Shown: positions 35,178-44,191, numbered from the stretch's first letter. The stretch: 64,000 nt of DNA from an uncultured Curtobacterium sp. (GCA_913778205.1 CAJYUW010000049.1:17406-81405), one strand, 5' to 3'. Translations and numbers: made by a program. The notes: a model not told the origin generated them from the letters alone.

Positions 35178-36191
35178 TCAGGGCGCCGGGGCCGTCGAGT
35201 CCGCACTGCGGAGGGTGCACGGCAGCAGGAAGTGCGGCAGTTCGGTCGAGGCGCCGTCGAGCTGGTCGATGAGCGCGTCGGCCGCGCGCCGACCGAGCTC
35301 GCGCCCGGGCGCGACCATCGTCGACAGCCGGGGGAAGTGCTGGTCCGCGTTCGCCGCCGAGGACGCCAGGCTGAGGACGGAGACGTCCGCCGGCACGCGG
35401 CGCCCGGCGTCGAAGAGCCCGACGAGCAGCCCGCCAGCGGAGTCGTCCTTCATGAGCAGCACGGCGGTGACGTCCGGGTCCGCGGCGAGCAGCTCCTCGG
35501 CGGCGGCGCGGCCGCCCTCGCTCCCGGGGCCGGCGTAGACGACGGTGCCCGCCAGCCTGCGCTCGGCGATCGCTGCGCGGAACGTCGACTCGACCCGGAG
35601 GTGCGGGGCGTACCCGGACATCGGCGTGCCCTCGAGGTCCTCGAGCACGATGCCGAAGCGACGGTGCCCGAGCGAGCACAGGTGGTCGATGCTGTCGACG
35701 GTCGTGGTCTCGAAGTCGATGTCGACGAACGGCAGGCCCCGGCTGTCCCGCGTGCGTCCGATGAGCGTGAAGGGCACCTCGAGGTCGGTGAGGACGGCGA
35801 CGCGGGGGTCGTCCATCCGGACCTCCATGAGGATGACCCCGTCCACGAGACCCCCGGAGACGAGGTCGTCGAGGTCGTCGCCGGCGGGGTCGACGGGCCA
35901 CAGCACCAGGTGGTGGCCGCGTTCGGACGCGCGTTCGGCGGCGCTCATGAAGAACTCCGAGGTGGTCGGGCTGAAGCGGTTGCCCGTCGTCGGGAAGAGC
36001 AGGGCGATGATCCGGGTCCGGCGGCTCGCGAGGGCCCGGGCGACGACGTTGCCGCGGAACTTCAGCTCCCGCATGGCGGCGCGGACGCGGTCGGTGGTCG
36101 CGGGGGTGACGTACTTCGTGCCGTTCACCACGAACGAGACCGTGGCGATGGACACACCGGCACGGTCGGCGACCTGCTGCATCGTTGCCAT
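35178..36191 (-). CDS. LacI family transcriptional regulator of the second ABC operon
   Basis: A 337-residue repressor. The helix-turn-helix/hinge ATMQQVADRAGVSIATVSFVVNGTKYVTPATTDRVRAAMRELKF is at residues 2-46, followed by a ligand domain with ASRRTRIIALLFP, GGLVDGVILMEV and HLCSLGHRRFGIV. The ATG at 36191 has GGAG five bases before it, better than upstream starts. It is divergent from the binding-protein gene at 36384, with two AAGCGCTTT-like half-palindromes between, typical of LacI operators. Confidence 0.92.
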   Translation of the reverse strand: MATMQQVADRAGVSIATVSFVVNGTKYVTPATTDRVRAAMRELKFRGNVVARALASRRTRIIALLFPTTGNRFSPTTSEFFMSAAERASERGHHLVLWPVDPAGDDLDDLVSGGLVDGVILMEVRMDDPRVAVLTDLEVPFTLIGRTRDSRGLPFVDIDFETTTVDSIDHLCSLGHRRFGIVLEDLEGTPMSGYAPHLRVESTFRAAIAERRLAGTVVYAGPGSEGGRAAAEELLAADPDVTAVLLMKDDSAGGLLVGLFDAGRRVPADVSVLSLASSAANADQHFPRLSTMVAPGRELGRRAADALIDQLDGASTELPHFLLPCTLRSADSTAPAP

Positions 36192-36255
36192 CGCCACTCC
36201 ACGCTCGATCGGGCCGGTTCGATCCGGTGCGCTCAGCATAGCTCCGGGGATCCGA

Positions 36256-36284
36256 AAAAAGCGCTTTACGGGTGAAGCGCTTTT
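36256..36284. promoter_or_regulatory. Twin LacI-type operators upstream of the second ABC operon
   Basis: AAAGCGCTTT (36258-36267) and GAAGCGCTTTT (36274-36284) are two LacI-family palindromes 16 bp apart, in a locally AT-rich patch 100 bp before the binding-protein start. Bound LacI dimers here could repress both divergent genes. Confidence 0.7.
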
Positions 36285-36383
36285 CTGTTAGCGTCTCGCC
36301 CCAAGGAACGCAGGGACGACGACGTCAGCGAGTCGTGGTCGTGCTCCCGAAGTCCATGACTCCACCAAGAGAAGAGCTGTGCA

Positions 36384-37616
36384 ATGAAGCAGAAGTTCCC
36401 TTCGTCGCCCCGCCGACTCCGTGCCCTGCTCGGCGCGGCTGCGGTGCTCGCGACGGTCCCCCTGGTGCTGACCGGCTGCTCCGGCTCCGGCTCCGCGTCC
36501 TCCGGCGGGAGCAAGGCCCTCACGATCGAGGACTACTACGACGCGAGCTACAACCCGGTGTACAAGCAGTGCGCGAAGGAGGTCGGTGCGACCGTCACCA
36601 TCAACCACGTCGCCGGCGCCGGACTGATCTCGAAGGTGCTGCAGCAGGCGTCGTCGAAGACCCTCCCCGACGTCCTCATGCTCGACAACCCCGACGTGCA
36701 GCAGATCGCGTCGTCCGGTGCCCTGTCCGACCTCAGCGCGTACGGCCTCAGCGCCTCCGGGGACGTCCCCGGCGTCAAGGCGGCGAGCACGTACAAGGGC
36801 AAGCTCTACGGCGTCCAGTCGAACACGAACTCGATCGCGCTGTACTACAACAAGAAGCTCCTCGCCGACGCCGGCGTCCAGCCGCCGAAGACGTGGGACG
36901 AGCTGAAGACCGCCGCGAAGAAGCTGACCTCCGGGTCGACGTACGGCTTCGCGATGAGCAACATCAACACGTACGAGGGCACCTGGCAGTTCCTCCCGTT
37001 CTTCTGGTCGAACGGCGGTGACGAGAAGGACATCGCGACGTCCCAGGCCGCGCAGGCCCTGCAGTTCGTCGAGGACCTGCAGGACGACGGCTCGATGTCG
37101 AATAGCTCGATCAACTGGGCCCAGGCGGACGTCAACAACCAGTTCCTCGCCGGCAAGGCCGCGATGATGATCAACGGCCCGTGGCAGCTCCCGGCGCTCA
37201 ACGCGAAGAAGGGCCTCGAGTTCGACAGCGTCCCGATCCCGACCCGCACCGGCGACGCACCGGTCGCCCCGCTCGGCGGCGAGGCCTTCACCGTGCCGCA
37301 GACCGGCGACAAGGCGAAGATGCAGCTCGCCGGCAAGTTCGTCGGCTGCCTCCACTCGGTCACGGGCCAGGAGGCCCTGGCGAAGCTCAGCGGCAACGTG
37401 CCGACGAACCTCGAGGCCGGTGCGAAGTGGGCCGAGAGCCACCCGCAGGTCGCCTCGTTCGTCACCACCGTGAAGACCGCCCGTGCGCGCACCGGCGAGC
37501 TCGGACCCGACTGGCCCAAGGCCGCGACGAAGATCTACACCGCCGTCCAGCTCGCCCTCACCGGCAAGGCCAGCCCCGAGGCAGCGCTCCAGCAGGCGCA
37601 GTCCCAGGACCAGTAG
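36384..37616 (+). CDS. Extracellular sugar-binding lipoprotein (second importer)
   Basis: A 410-residue family 1 solute-binding protein with lipobox LVLTGC (Cys about residue 32) after a basic, hydrophobic signal peptide. GVQSNTNSIALYYNKKLLADAGVQPPKTWDEL is the classic family 1 motif, and PTNLEAGAKWAESHPQV lies near the C-terminus. It binds an unknown sugar for the two permeases downstream. First gene of the LacI-controlled operon; a hairpin directly after its stop probably lowers expression of the permeases relative to the binding protein. Confidence 0.94.
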   Translation: MKQKFPSSPRRLRALLGAAAVLATVPLVLTGCSGSGSASSGGSKALTIEDYYDASYNPVYKQCAKEVGATVTINHVAGAGLISKVLQQASSKTLPDVLMLDNPDVQQIASSGALSDLSAYGLSASGDVPGVKAASTYKGKLYGVQSNTNSIALYYNKKLLADAGVQPPKTWDELKTAAKKLTSGSTYGFAMSNINTYEGTWQFLPFFWSNGGDEKDIATSQAAQALQFVEDLQDDGSMSNSSINWAQADVNNQFLAGKAAMMINGPWQLPALNAKKGLEFDSVPIPTRTGDAPVAPLGGEAFTVPQTGDKAKMQLAGKFVGCLHSVTGQEALAKLSGNVPTNLEAGAKWAESHPQVASFVTTVKTARARTGELGPDWPKAATKIYTAVQLALTGKASPEAALQQAQSQDQ

Positions 37617-37621
37617 TGCAC

Positions 37622-37652
37622 GAGGGAGCCGGTCGGCCCGGCCGGCTCCCTC
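37622..37652 (+). terminator. Intra-operon hairpin (attenuator)
   Basis: GAGGGAGCCGG and CCGGCTCCCTC form a perfect 11-bp stem with a nine-base loop, six bases after the binding-protein stop and 26 bases before the permease start. Such hairpins in ABC operons stabilise or terminate part of the transcript. Confidence 0.65.
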
Positions 37653-37677
37653 CCCCACTGACAGGAGAGGAACCCGC

Positions 37678-38649
37678 ATGAGCGCCTCGACGCAGGCACC
37701 CGCACGCACCCCGTCCCGCTCGGCGACGCGGACCACCGCCGCCCCGCCCGTCCGCCCCGGTCAGCGCCGTGCGCGCCTCCGCAGCGGCACCACCCGCTGG
37801 CTGTTCGTCATCCCGGCCGCGCTGTTCGTCGCGGTGTTCTTCGGCTACCCGGTGGTCAAGAACGTGCTGATGTCGTTCCAGGACTACACGACCGCGACCT
37901 TCTTCACCGGCGAGGCGCCGTGGGTCGGACTCGCGAACTACGTCACGGTGTTCACGAGTTCGGTCTTCACGACGAGCGTCGTGAACACGGCACTGTTCAC
38001 GGCCGGATCGATCGTCCTCCAGTTCGTCATCGGCCTCGGACTCGCGCTGTTCTTCCGCCGGCACTTCCCGCTGTCCGGCTTCCTCCGCGGGCTGCTGCTC
38101 CTGCCGTGGCTGCTGCCGCTCATCGCCTCGAGCGCCGTGTGGAAGTGGCTGCTCGACCAGGACAGCGGCGCGCTCAACCAGCTCCTCGGTCTCGTCGGCA
38201 TCGCACCGGTGCCGTGGCTGGTCAGCCCGAGCCTCGCGCTCATCGCGGTCATCGGCGTCAACGTCTGGCTCGGCATCCCGTTCAACACCACGATCCTCTA
38301 CAGCGGCCTGCAGTCGGTGCCGCCGGAGCTGTACGAGGCGGGCGCGCTCGACGGCGCGACCGGGTTCAAAGCCTTCTGGTACATCACCTGGCCGAGCATC
38401 CGGAGCGTGGTGAGCATCGTCATCGTGCTCGGGGTCGTGTACACGCTCAAGGTCGTCGACATCATCCTCGGCCTGACCGGCGGCGGGCCCGCGAACTCCA
38501 CGCAGACCCTCGCCACGAACGCCTACCACCAGTCGTTCGTCAACTTCCAGTTCGGTATCGGAGCCGCGGTGAGCAACGTCCTCATCGTCGTCTCGTTCGT
38601 CTTCGCGATGGTCTACATCGCGATCTCCCGGAAGGCGGTCGACGAATGA
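37678..38649 (+). CDS. Carbohydrate ABC transporter permease (MalF type, second importer)
   Basis: A 323-residue membrane protein with an Ala/Thr/Arg-rich N-terminal tail, about six helices, and EAA loop ELYEAGALDGATGFKAFWYITWPSI (about 219-243). LGLTGGGPANSTQTLATNAYHQSF near the C-terminus is typical of MalF-type partners. Start ATG at 37678, after ACAGGAGAGG. The stop overlaps the next ATG. No ATPase gene is adjacent. Confidence 0.93.
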   Translation: MSASTQAPARTPSRSATRTTAAPPVRPGQRRARLRSGTTRWLFVIPAALFVAVFFGYPVVKNVLMSFQDYTTATFFTGEAPWVGLANYVTVFTSSVFTTSVVNTALFTAGSIVLQFVIGLGLALFFRRHFPLSGFLRGLLLLPWLLPLIASSAVWKWLLDQDSGALNQLLGLVGIAPVPWLVSPSLALIAVIGVNVWLGIPFNTTILYSGLQSVPPELYEAGALDGATGFKAFWYITWPSIRSVVSIVIVLGVVYTLKVVDIILGLTGGGPANSTQTLATNAYHQSFVNFQFGIGAAVSNVLIVVSFVFAMVYIAISRKAVDE

Positions 38650-39536
38650 GCGTCGGACTCGCAGGCAGGACCACCGTCACCGCCACCCGCGCGCTGACGA
38701 CCGCACGCACGGCGCGGCCCCGGCGACCGAGGAGCGTCAAGGGCATCCCGCTCACGATCCTCGGCATCGTGTTCCTCGCGATCATGGTGTTCCCCGTCTA
38801 CTGGATGGTGAACACGAGCCTGCAGGCGACGTCCGGGGCGGCGACCGCGACCTGGTTCCCGTGGTCCCCGACCTTCGCCGGCTACGAGGCCGCGTTCCAG
38901 CAGCAGGGCCAGAACTTCCTGTCGAGCATGATCATCGGGCTCGGCACCGTCGTGCTGACCCTGGCGATCGCGACCCCGGCGGCGTACGGACTCGCCCGCT
39001 TCCGGATGCGCGGCACGCGGGCCTTCCTGCTCGTGCTGCTCATCACCCAGATGATCCCGGCGATCGTCATCGCGAACGCGCTCTACACGCTGTTCAACAA
39101 CATCGGGCTGCTCAACAGCTACCTCGGCCTCATCCTCGCCGACAGCGCGGTGCAGGTGCCGTTCGCCGTGCTCCTCATGCGCGCGTTCATGGAGTCGATC
39201 CCGCCGAGCCTCGTCGAGGCGGCGCTCGTCGACGGCGCGAACGACTTCCGCGCGTTCGTGTCGATCGTCCTCCCGATCAGCCGCAACGCGATCGTCACCG
39301 CCGCCCTCTTCACGTTCCTCGGGGCGTGGGGTGACTTCCTCATCGCGCTGACCCTCACGTCCACGCCGGCCGTGCGCCCGATCACGCTCGGCATCTACAA
39401 CTACATCGGCTCGAACGTCACCGACTGGGGGCCCGTCATGGCCACCTCGGTCCTGGCGTCCCTGCCGGCCGCCGTGCTGCTCATCGTCGCGCAGCGGTAC
39501 ATCTCCGCGGGTGCCCTCGGCGGCGCCGTCAAGTGA
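38646..39536 (+). CDS. Carbohydrate ABC transporter permease (MalG type, second importer)
   Basis: A 296-residue membrane protein of six helices with EAA loop SLVEAALVDGANDFRAFVSIVLPISRNA (about 189-216). Pairs with the MalF-type gene it overlaps by 4 bp. The 85 bp between its stop and the ThuA gene contain a perfect 16-bp palindrome, CGAGACCGCGGTCTCG (39550-39565), perhaps a processing or control element. Confidence 0.93.
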   Translation: MSVGLAGRTTVTATRALTTARTARPRRPRSVKGIPLTILGIVFLAIMVFPVYWMVNTSLQATSGAATATWFPWSPTFAGYEAAFQQQGQNFLSSMIIGLGTVVLTLAIATPAAYGLARFRMRGTRAFLLVLLITQMIPAIVIANALYTLFNNIGLLNSYLGLILADSAVQVPFAVLLMRAFMESIPPSLVEAALVDGANDFRAFVSIVLPISRNAIVTAALFTFLGAWGDFLIALTLTSTPAVRPITLGIYNYIGSNVTDWGPVMATSVLASLPAAVLLIVAQRYISAGALGGAVK

Positions 39537-39549
39537 CGACCGCCGCGAC

Positions 39550-39565
39550 CGAGACCGCGGTCTCG
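39550..39565. repeat. Perfect 16-bp palindrome between permease and ThuA genes
   Basis: CGAGACCGCGGTCTCG is fully self-complementary. It lies 13 bases after the MalG-type stop. It could form a short hairpin without loop or serve as a protein site; nothing further can be said. Confidence 0.45.
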
Positions 39566-39621
39566 TCGAGCGCCGCACCGTCGCAGCACCCGAGCACCCC
39601 TCCCAGCCAGAAAGGCACACC

Positions 39622-40416
39622 ATGACCTCCACCCCGTTGCGCATCACCGTGTGGGGCGAGAACGTCCACGAGCAGGTCGAGCAGCACGTCGCCGAGCGGT
39701 ACCCCGACGGCATGCACGGCGCGATCGCGGACGGCATCCGCGAGAACCTGCCGGACGCCGTCGTCCGGACCGCGACGATGCAGGACCCCGAGCACGGCCT
39801 CACCGACGAGGTCCTCGCCGCGACCGACGTCCTCACCTGGTGGGGCCACGCCGCGCACGCCGACGTCGACGACGCCGTGGTCGACCGGGTGCACAAGCAC
39901 GTCCTGTCCGGCATGGGCCTGGTCGTGCTGCACTCCGGCCACTGGTCGAAGATCTTCGGCAAGCTCATGGGCACCACGTGCACGCTGCGGTGGCGGAGCG
40001 AGCACGACCAGGAACTCGTCTGGACCGTGAACCCGCAGCACCCGATCACCCGCGGCGTCCCGAACCCGATCGTCATCCCCGAGCAGGAGATGTACGGCGA
40101 GTACTTCGATGTGCCGACCCCGGACGAGCTCATCTTCATCTCGGGGTTCACCGGCGGCGAGGTCTTCCGGAGCGGCATGACGTACCGGCGCGGCTTCGGG
40201 AAGATCTTCTACTTCTCCCCCGGCGACCAGGACTTCCCCGTGTACCACCACCCGGACGTCCGCCGCGTGATCGCGAACGGCGCCGAGTGGGCCCGGCCGG
40301 AGCGGGAGCGCGAGCTGCCGACGCTGCGCCGGTACGACCTCGGCGAGTACTTCGACGGCCAGCACTACCGCGGCCCCTTCGACGACGCCCCGGTCGACGA
40401 GGAGGTGTCCGCGTGA
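39622..40416 (+). CDS. ThuA-like trehalose utilisation protein
   Basis: A 264-residue ThuA-family protein. LRITVWGENVHEQVEQHVAERYPDGMHGAIADGI starts it, with DVLTWWGHAAHADV, GLVVLHSGHWSKIFGKLMGTTC and FYFSPGDQDFPVYHHPDVRRVI as family landmarks. ThuA proteins of this type accompany sugar ABC importers and a Gfo/Idh/MocA (ThuB-like) dehydrogenase in trehalose/disaccharide catabolism. The ATG at 39622 follows GAAAGGC. The stop overlaps the dehydrogenase GTG. It belongs to a different ThuA subgroup from the protein at 15323-16021. Confidence 0.9.
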   Translation: MTSTPLRITVWGENVHEQVEQHVAERYPDGMHGAIADGIRENLPDAVVRTATMQDPEHGLTDEVLAATDVLTWWGHAAHADVDDAVVDRVHKHVLSGMGLVVLHSGHWSKIFGKLMGTTCTLRWRSEHDQELVWTVNPQHPITRGVPNPIVIPEQEMYGEYFDVPTPDELIFISGFTGGEVFRSGMTYRRGFGKIFYFSPGDQDFPVYHHPDVRRVIANGAEWARPERERELPTLRRYDLGEYFDGQHYRGPFDDAPVDEEVSA

Positions 40417-41531
40417 CCGCCCCCGTGCGGGTCGTCCAGGTCGGCGCGGGCGGCATGGGCCGCGCGTGGCTCGCCACCGCCGCCGCCGACCCGGACGTCG
40501 AGCTCGTCGGCATCGTCGACCTCGACCTCGACGCCGCGCGGGCCGGGGCCTCGGTCGCCGGCGACCCGGCCATCCCCGTCGGGCGGGACCTCAGCGCGCT
40601 CATCGCCGAGACGGGCGCGGAGGCGGTGCTCGACATCACCGTCCCCGTCGCCCACCACCCCGTGACGCTCGAGGCGCTGCGGGCCGGTGTGCCCGTCCTC
40701 GGCGAGAAGCCCGCGGCGCAGACCGTCGCGGAGGCACTCGCCCTCGCGGCCGCCGCCGAGGCCACCGGCAAGCTGTTCATGGTGTCGCAATCCCGCCGCT
40801 ACAACGACCAGCTCGTCGCGTTCCGGCAGCACGTCCGCGCGCTCGGTGCGGTCGGTGGTCTGAGCACGCGCTTCGCGAAGGCGCCGCACTTCGGCGGCTT
40901 CCGCGAGGAGATGGACGACGTGCTCCTGCTCGACATGGCGATCCACGCATTCGACTCGGCACGCTACGTGCTCGAGCGCGACCCGGTGTCGGTCTACTGC
41001 GAGTCGTGGAACCCGTCGTGGTCCTGGTACCGCGGGGACGCCGCCGCGGCCGCCGTCTTCACGTTCGAGGACGACGTGCGGTACGTCTACGACGGATCGT
41101 GGTGCGCGCCGGGCGCCGAGACCTCGTGGAACGGCGACTGGCGGGCGTCCGGCGCCGCGGGCACGGCACTCTGGGACGGCGACCACGACCCGTCGAGCGA
41201 CCTCGACGGCACGCCGGGGACCCCCGCGCCCGCACCGAGCGTCGGCGACGAGATCGCCGGCTCGCTCGCGTCGTTCGTGCGGGCGGTCCGCTCCGGCGGT
41301 GTCCCGGACGGCGAGGTCCACGGCAACGTCATGAGCCTCACGATGGTGGACGCGGCGATCGCCTCGGCACGCACCGGTCGGCGCATCGTGATCGACGAGG
41401 TGCTCGAGCAGGCGCACGCCACGGCGATCGAGCACGAGCAGGACCCCGCGATCCGCGAGCGGCTCACGGCCTGGGGGTCCGTGCGGAGCGCGTTGGCGAC
41501 GGGCTCACCGGACGCTGCCGCCCTCGGCTGA
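40413..41531 (+). CDS. Gfo/Idh/MocA family oxidoreductase (ThuB-like)
   Basis: A 372-residue NAD(P)-dependent sugar dehydrogenase with Rossmann motif VRVVQVGAGGMGRAWLATAA (5-24), GVPVLGEKPAAQTVAEAL with the EKP lysine, and the conserved substrate-side DMAIHAFDSARYVL with the catalytic-type histidine. GTG start overlapping the ThuA stop (GTGA). With ThuA and the importer it likely forms a route for oxidation of an imported disaccharide at ring carbon 3, as inferred from ThuAB in rhizobia. Ends at a strong palindromic terminator. Confidence 0.9.
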   Translation: MTAPVRVVQVGAGGMGRAWLATAAADPDVELVGIVDLDLDAARAGASVAGDPAIPVGRDLSALIAETGAEAVLDITVPVAHHPVTLEALRAGVPVLGEKPAAQTVAEALALAAAAEATGKLFMVSQSRRYNDQLVAFRQHVRALGAVGGLSTRFAKAPHFGGFREEMDDVLLLDMAIHAFDSARYVLERDPVSVYCESWNPSWSWYRGDAAAAAVFTFEDDVRYVYDGSWCAPGAETSWNGDWRASGAAGTALWDGDHDPSSDLDGTPGTPAPAPSVGDEIAGSLASFVRAVRSGGVPDGEVHGNVMSLTMVDAAIASARTGRRIVIDEVLEQAHATAIEHEQDPAIRERLTAWGSVRSALATGSPDAAALG

Positions 41532-41542
41532 GCGCGACCAGG

Positions 41543-41591
41543 GGACGGACGGGAGGCCCGGTGCCGGCTGGCACCGGGCCTCCCGTCCGCC
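41543..41591. terminator. GGGAGGC-type palindrome (bidirectional terminator)
   Basis: GGACGGACGGGAGGCCCGGT and its complement pair over about 24 bp, 12 bases after the dehydrogenase stop and 27 bases before the end of the convergent lipoprotein gene. Confidence 0.8.
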
Positions 41592-41617
41592 GGTCCGCGC
41601 CGTGGGCGCGGTGCGCG

Positions 41618-42130
41618 TCAGCGCACCCAGACGTTCGGCACGAGCTCGCGCATGGCGTCGGACCCGTGGTCCTCGAAACCGTCGGCCACGAGGGCCGTCG
41701 TGTGACCGCGGTCGTCCGACATGGACGTGACGACGAAGTCACCGGCCGCGGGGACGTCGCCGCAGACCGAGAAGTCGTCCGCGCTGTCCGGCGCGGGGTT
41801 GCTCCCGATCAGACACACGGCGTCGCGCGTGGTCGTGGCGACCCAGTAGGTCGTGCCGTCCGCCTCGCCGAGACGGCGCTGGCTGTCGACCGCGAGGTCC
41901 TCCGGAGCGGGTGCGCCGTCGGGCAGGGCATCACTCGACGCGAACGCGCGGTCCAGCACGTGGAACCGAGCCGCAGCGGCCACCGCAGTCGTCGCGGTCG
42001 GCGTCGGTGCCGCTGCCCGCGTCGTGCCGGTGCCCGCGTCGCTGTCGACCCGATCGGTCTGCTGCGTGCACCCGGCGAGTGCCAGCGCCACCACGGTCGC
42101 CGCCACGATCGTCGTCCCGATCCCCCGCAT
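41618..42130 (-). CDS. Hypothetical lipoprotein (170 aa)
   Basis: A 170-residue secreted lipoprotein with signal peptide and lipobox LALAGC (Cys about residue 20), a Thr/Ala-rich linker, and a small globular domain with TYWVATTTRDAVCLIGSNPAP and FSVCGDVPAAGDFV, which contains two cysteines likely to be disulphide-bonded. Start ATG at 42130 after AAGGGGGAC. Divergent from the histidine kinase with about 80 bp between. No family recognised. Confidence 0.7.
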   Translation of the reverse strand: MRGIGTTIVAATVVALALAGCTQQTDRVDSDAGTGTTRAAAPTPTATTAVAAAARFHVLDRAFASSDALPDGAPAPEDLAVDSQRRLGEADGTTYWVATTTRDAVCLIGSNPAPDSADDFSVCGDVPAAGDFVVTSMSDDRGHTTALVADGFEDHGSDAMRELVPNVWVR

Positions 42131-42212
42131 GTCGTCCCCCTTCGGTGCTCGAACAGTAGCAGTGGTGCCGCGCCTGCACTGCGCCACGGCCCGCCGCGGT
42201 TACGGTGGCGGG

Positions 42213-43583
42213 GTGCATGGACAACGGTCGTCGGACACGGGGGCGGAGGGTGCCGCCGTCCTCCTCGTCACGCCGGGCCCACGCCGACGAGCGGGCCGGA
42301 CGCCGTGGGGCCGGGTGCTCGTCGGCGTGGTCGTCGCCGCGGTCGTCGGCGGTGCCGCGGTCGCGACCGCCGGGGTCCTCGTGTCCCAGCGCACCGCCGA
42401 GGGCTTCGCCGTGCGGGACGCCACCGCCGACACGGCACGGCTCGCTCGCGTGGTCGTCGAGCCGGCACTCCGGGACGCGATCACCGACCCGGGCACCCCG
42501 GTCGCCGACCGCACCGTCGCACGCCATGTCCTCTCCGACGCCGTCGCGGGCGAGCTGCGCACCGGGTCGACCGTCCGCATGAAGCTCTGGGCCGCCGACG
42601 GCACCGTGCTGTGGTCCGACGAGTCGCGTCTGGTGGGCGAGCGGTTCCCCCTCGGGGACGAGGACCTGGCGGCGCTGCGGTCCGACCGGTCCGACGCCGA
42701 GGTGTCCGACCTCGGACGACCGGAGAACCGCTTCGAGCGCGGGCACGGGCCCCTGCTCGAGGCGTACCAGGCCGTGCACACCCCGTCGGGTACCGCGCTG
42801 CTGTTCGAGGCGTACCAGCCCTACGACGAGGTCCTCGCCCGGGCAGCCGACCTGCGGAGCGCGTTCGCGTGGCTCGCGTTCGGCTCCGTCGCGGTCGTCC
42901 TCGCGCTCCTCGTCCCGCTGTTGCTCTGGCTCCTGCTCCGGATCCGGTCCGGGCAGCGGCTCCGCGAGCGGTTGCTCGGACGCGCTCTCGACGCCGAGTC
43001 GGCCGAACGACGTCGGTTGGCCGCGGAGCTGCACGACGGGCCCGTCCAGGACATCGCGGGGCTCGCGTTCATCCTCGGCGCTGATCCGGCGACCCGCCCC
43101 GCCGCGGACGCGCTCCGGGGAGCGGTGTCCTCGCTCCGGGGTTCGATGGCGACCATCCGGCCCGCCGCCCCCGACCACGACGGTCTCGGAGCGGCGCTCG
43201 AGGACGTGTGCGCCCGGGCCCGTGGCGCCGGACTGACGGCCACCGTCCACGTGCCCGCCAGGATCGACGCCTCCGAGGCCGCGCTCCTCGCGGTCGTCCG
43301 GTTCGCCCGCGAGGCGGTGGCGAACACGGTGACGCACGCCCGCGCCTCCACGGTCGACCTGCAGGTCCGCGCAGCGGGTGGGGAGCTCGTCGTCTCCGTG
43401 GTGGACGACGGCATCGGCTTCGATCCGCGGGTGCTCGGCGCCGACCGCCCCGGACACCTCGGCACGACGCTCCTCCGCGAGGTGGCCGAGGACACCGGTG
43501 GCGCGCTCCTCCTGACGACGGCGCCCGGGGCCGGGACCGCGTGGGAGCTCCGGCTGCCGGCGGACGTGGAGTCGCTGCGGTGA
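42213..43583 (+). CDS. Sensor histidine kinase (NarL-system type)
   Basis: A 456-residue membrane kinase. Helix 1 (VLVGVVVAAVVGGAAVATAGVLV), an extracytoplasmic sensor of about 150 residues with no recognised domain, and helix 2 (AFAWLAFGSVAVVLALLVPLLLWLLL) precede a HisKA_3 segment, LAAELHDGPVQDIAG, with the phosphorylated His near 274. The C-terminal ATPase has FAREAVANTVTHARA and VVDDGIGFDP. Start GTG at 42213. The stop overlaps the response-regulator GTG. The signal is unknown; the neighbouring secreted protein may be regulated. Confidence 0.92.
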   Translation: MHGQRSSDTGAEGAAVLLVTPGPRRRAGRTPWGRVLVGVVVAAVVGGAAVATAGVLVSQRTAEGFAVRDATADTARLARVVVEPALRDAITDPGTPVADRTVARHVLSDAVAGELRTGSTVRMKLWAADGTVLWSDESRLVGERFPLGDEDLAALRSDRSDAEVSDLGRPENRFERGHGPLLEAYQAVHTPSGTALLFEAYQPYDEVLARAADLRSAFAWLAFGSVAVVLALLVPLLLWLLLRIRSGQRLRERLLGRALDAESAERRRLAAELHDGPVQDIAGLAFILGADPATRPAADALRGAVSSLRGSMATIRPAAPDHDGLGAALEDVCARARGAGLTATVHVPARIDASEAALLAVVRFAREAVANTVTHARASTVDLQVRAAGGELVVSVVDDGIGFDPRVLGADRPGHLGTTLLREVAEDTGGALLLTTAPGAGTAWELRLPADVESLR

Positions 43584-44191
43584 GGGTCCTGCTCGTCGAC
43601 GACCACGCCCTGGTCCGGAGCGGCCTGCGCGCCGTGCTCGGGACCTCGGACGGCTGCGATGTGGTCGGGGAGGCGGCGACCGGCGAGGAGGCCGTGGACC
43701 TCGCCCTGCACCTCCGACCGGACGTCGTCGTGATGGACCTCTCGATGCCCGGCGCGGGCGGGGTGGACGCGACCGCGCGGTTGCGCACCGAGGTCCCGGA
43801 GGCACGGGTCCTCGTCCTCACGACGTTCTCGGACGACCACCGGGTGCGGGCCGCCCTCGCCGCCGGGGCCACCGGCTACCTGCTCAAGGACGCCGCCCCG
43901 GAGGAGGTCGTCGCCGCCGTCCGGGCCGCGGCGCGCGACGAGACACCGATCGACCCGCGGGTCGCCCGGTCGCTCCTGCCCGGTGCACGCGCCGACCGTG
44001 GTCCCGCGCTGCCGCCACGGGAGCGGGACGTCCTCGTCCGCCTGGCGCGGGGGCTGTCGAACAAGCAGATCGCCTCGGAGCTCGGCATCGCGGAGCGCAC
44101 CGTGAAGGTGCACGTCGGCTCGCTGTTCCGTCGGATCGGGGTGGCCGACCGGACGAGCGCCGCACTCTGGGCACGCGACCACGGCTGGTGA
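43580..44191 (+). CDS. LuxR/NarL-family response regulator
   Basis: A 203-residue regulator. The receiver domain has the acidic pair in VLLVDDH and phosphoacceptor Asp53 in VVMDLSMPG; the C-terminal helix-turn-helix is LPPRERDVLVRLARGLSNKQIASELGIAERTVKVHVGSLFRRIGV. GTG start overlaps the kinase stop (GTGA), so the pair is co-translated. A 12-bp palindrome 27 bases past its stop, before the secreted protein gene, is the obvious candidate target. Confidence 0.94.
   Translation: MRVLLVDDHALVRSGLRAVLGTSDGCDVVGEAATGEEAVDLALHLRPDVVVMDLSMPGAGGVDATARLRTEVPEARVLVLTTFSDDHRVRAALAAGATGYLLKDAAPEEVVAAVRAAARDETPIDPRVARSLLPGARADRGPALPPRERDVLVRLARGLSNKQIASELGIAERTVKVHVGSLFRRIGVADRTSAALWARDHGW

Noticed and set aside
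36288..37736. 482-codon minus-strand frame opposite the binding-protein gene
   Set aside because: The plus-strand lipoprotein has a lipobox and family motifs; the antisense frame has no recognisable motif.
39550..39565. Shared 12-mer CCGAGACCGCGG with the hairpin at 12963-13020 as a common element
   Set aside because: The match is short, GC-rich and lies in a different part of each structure, so chance is the simpler explanation.
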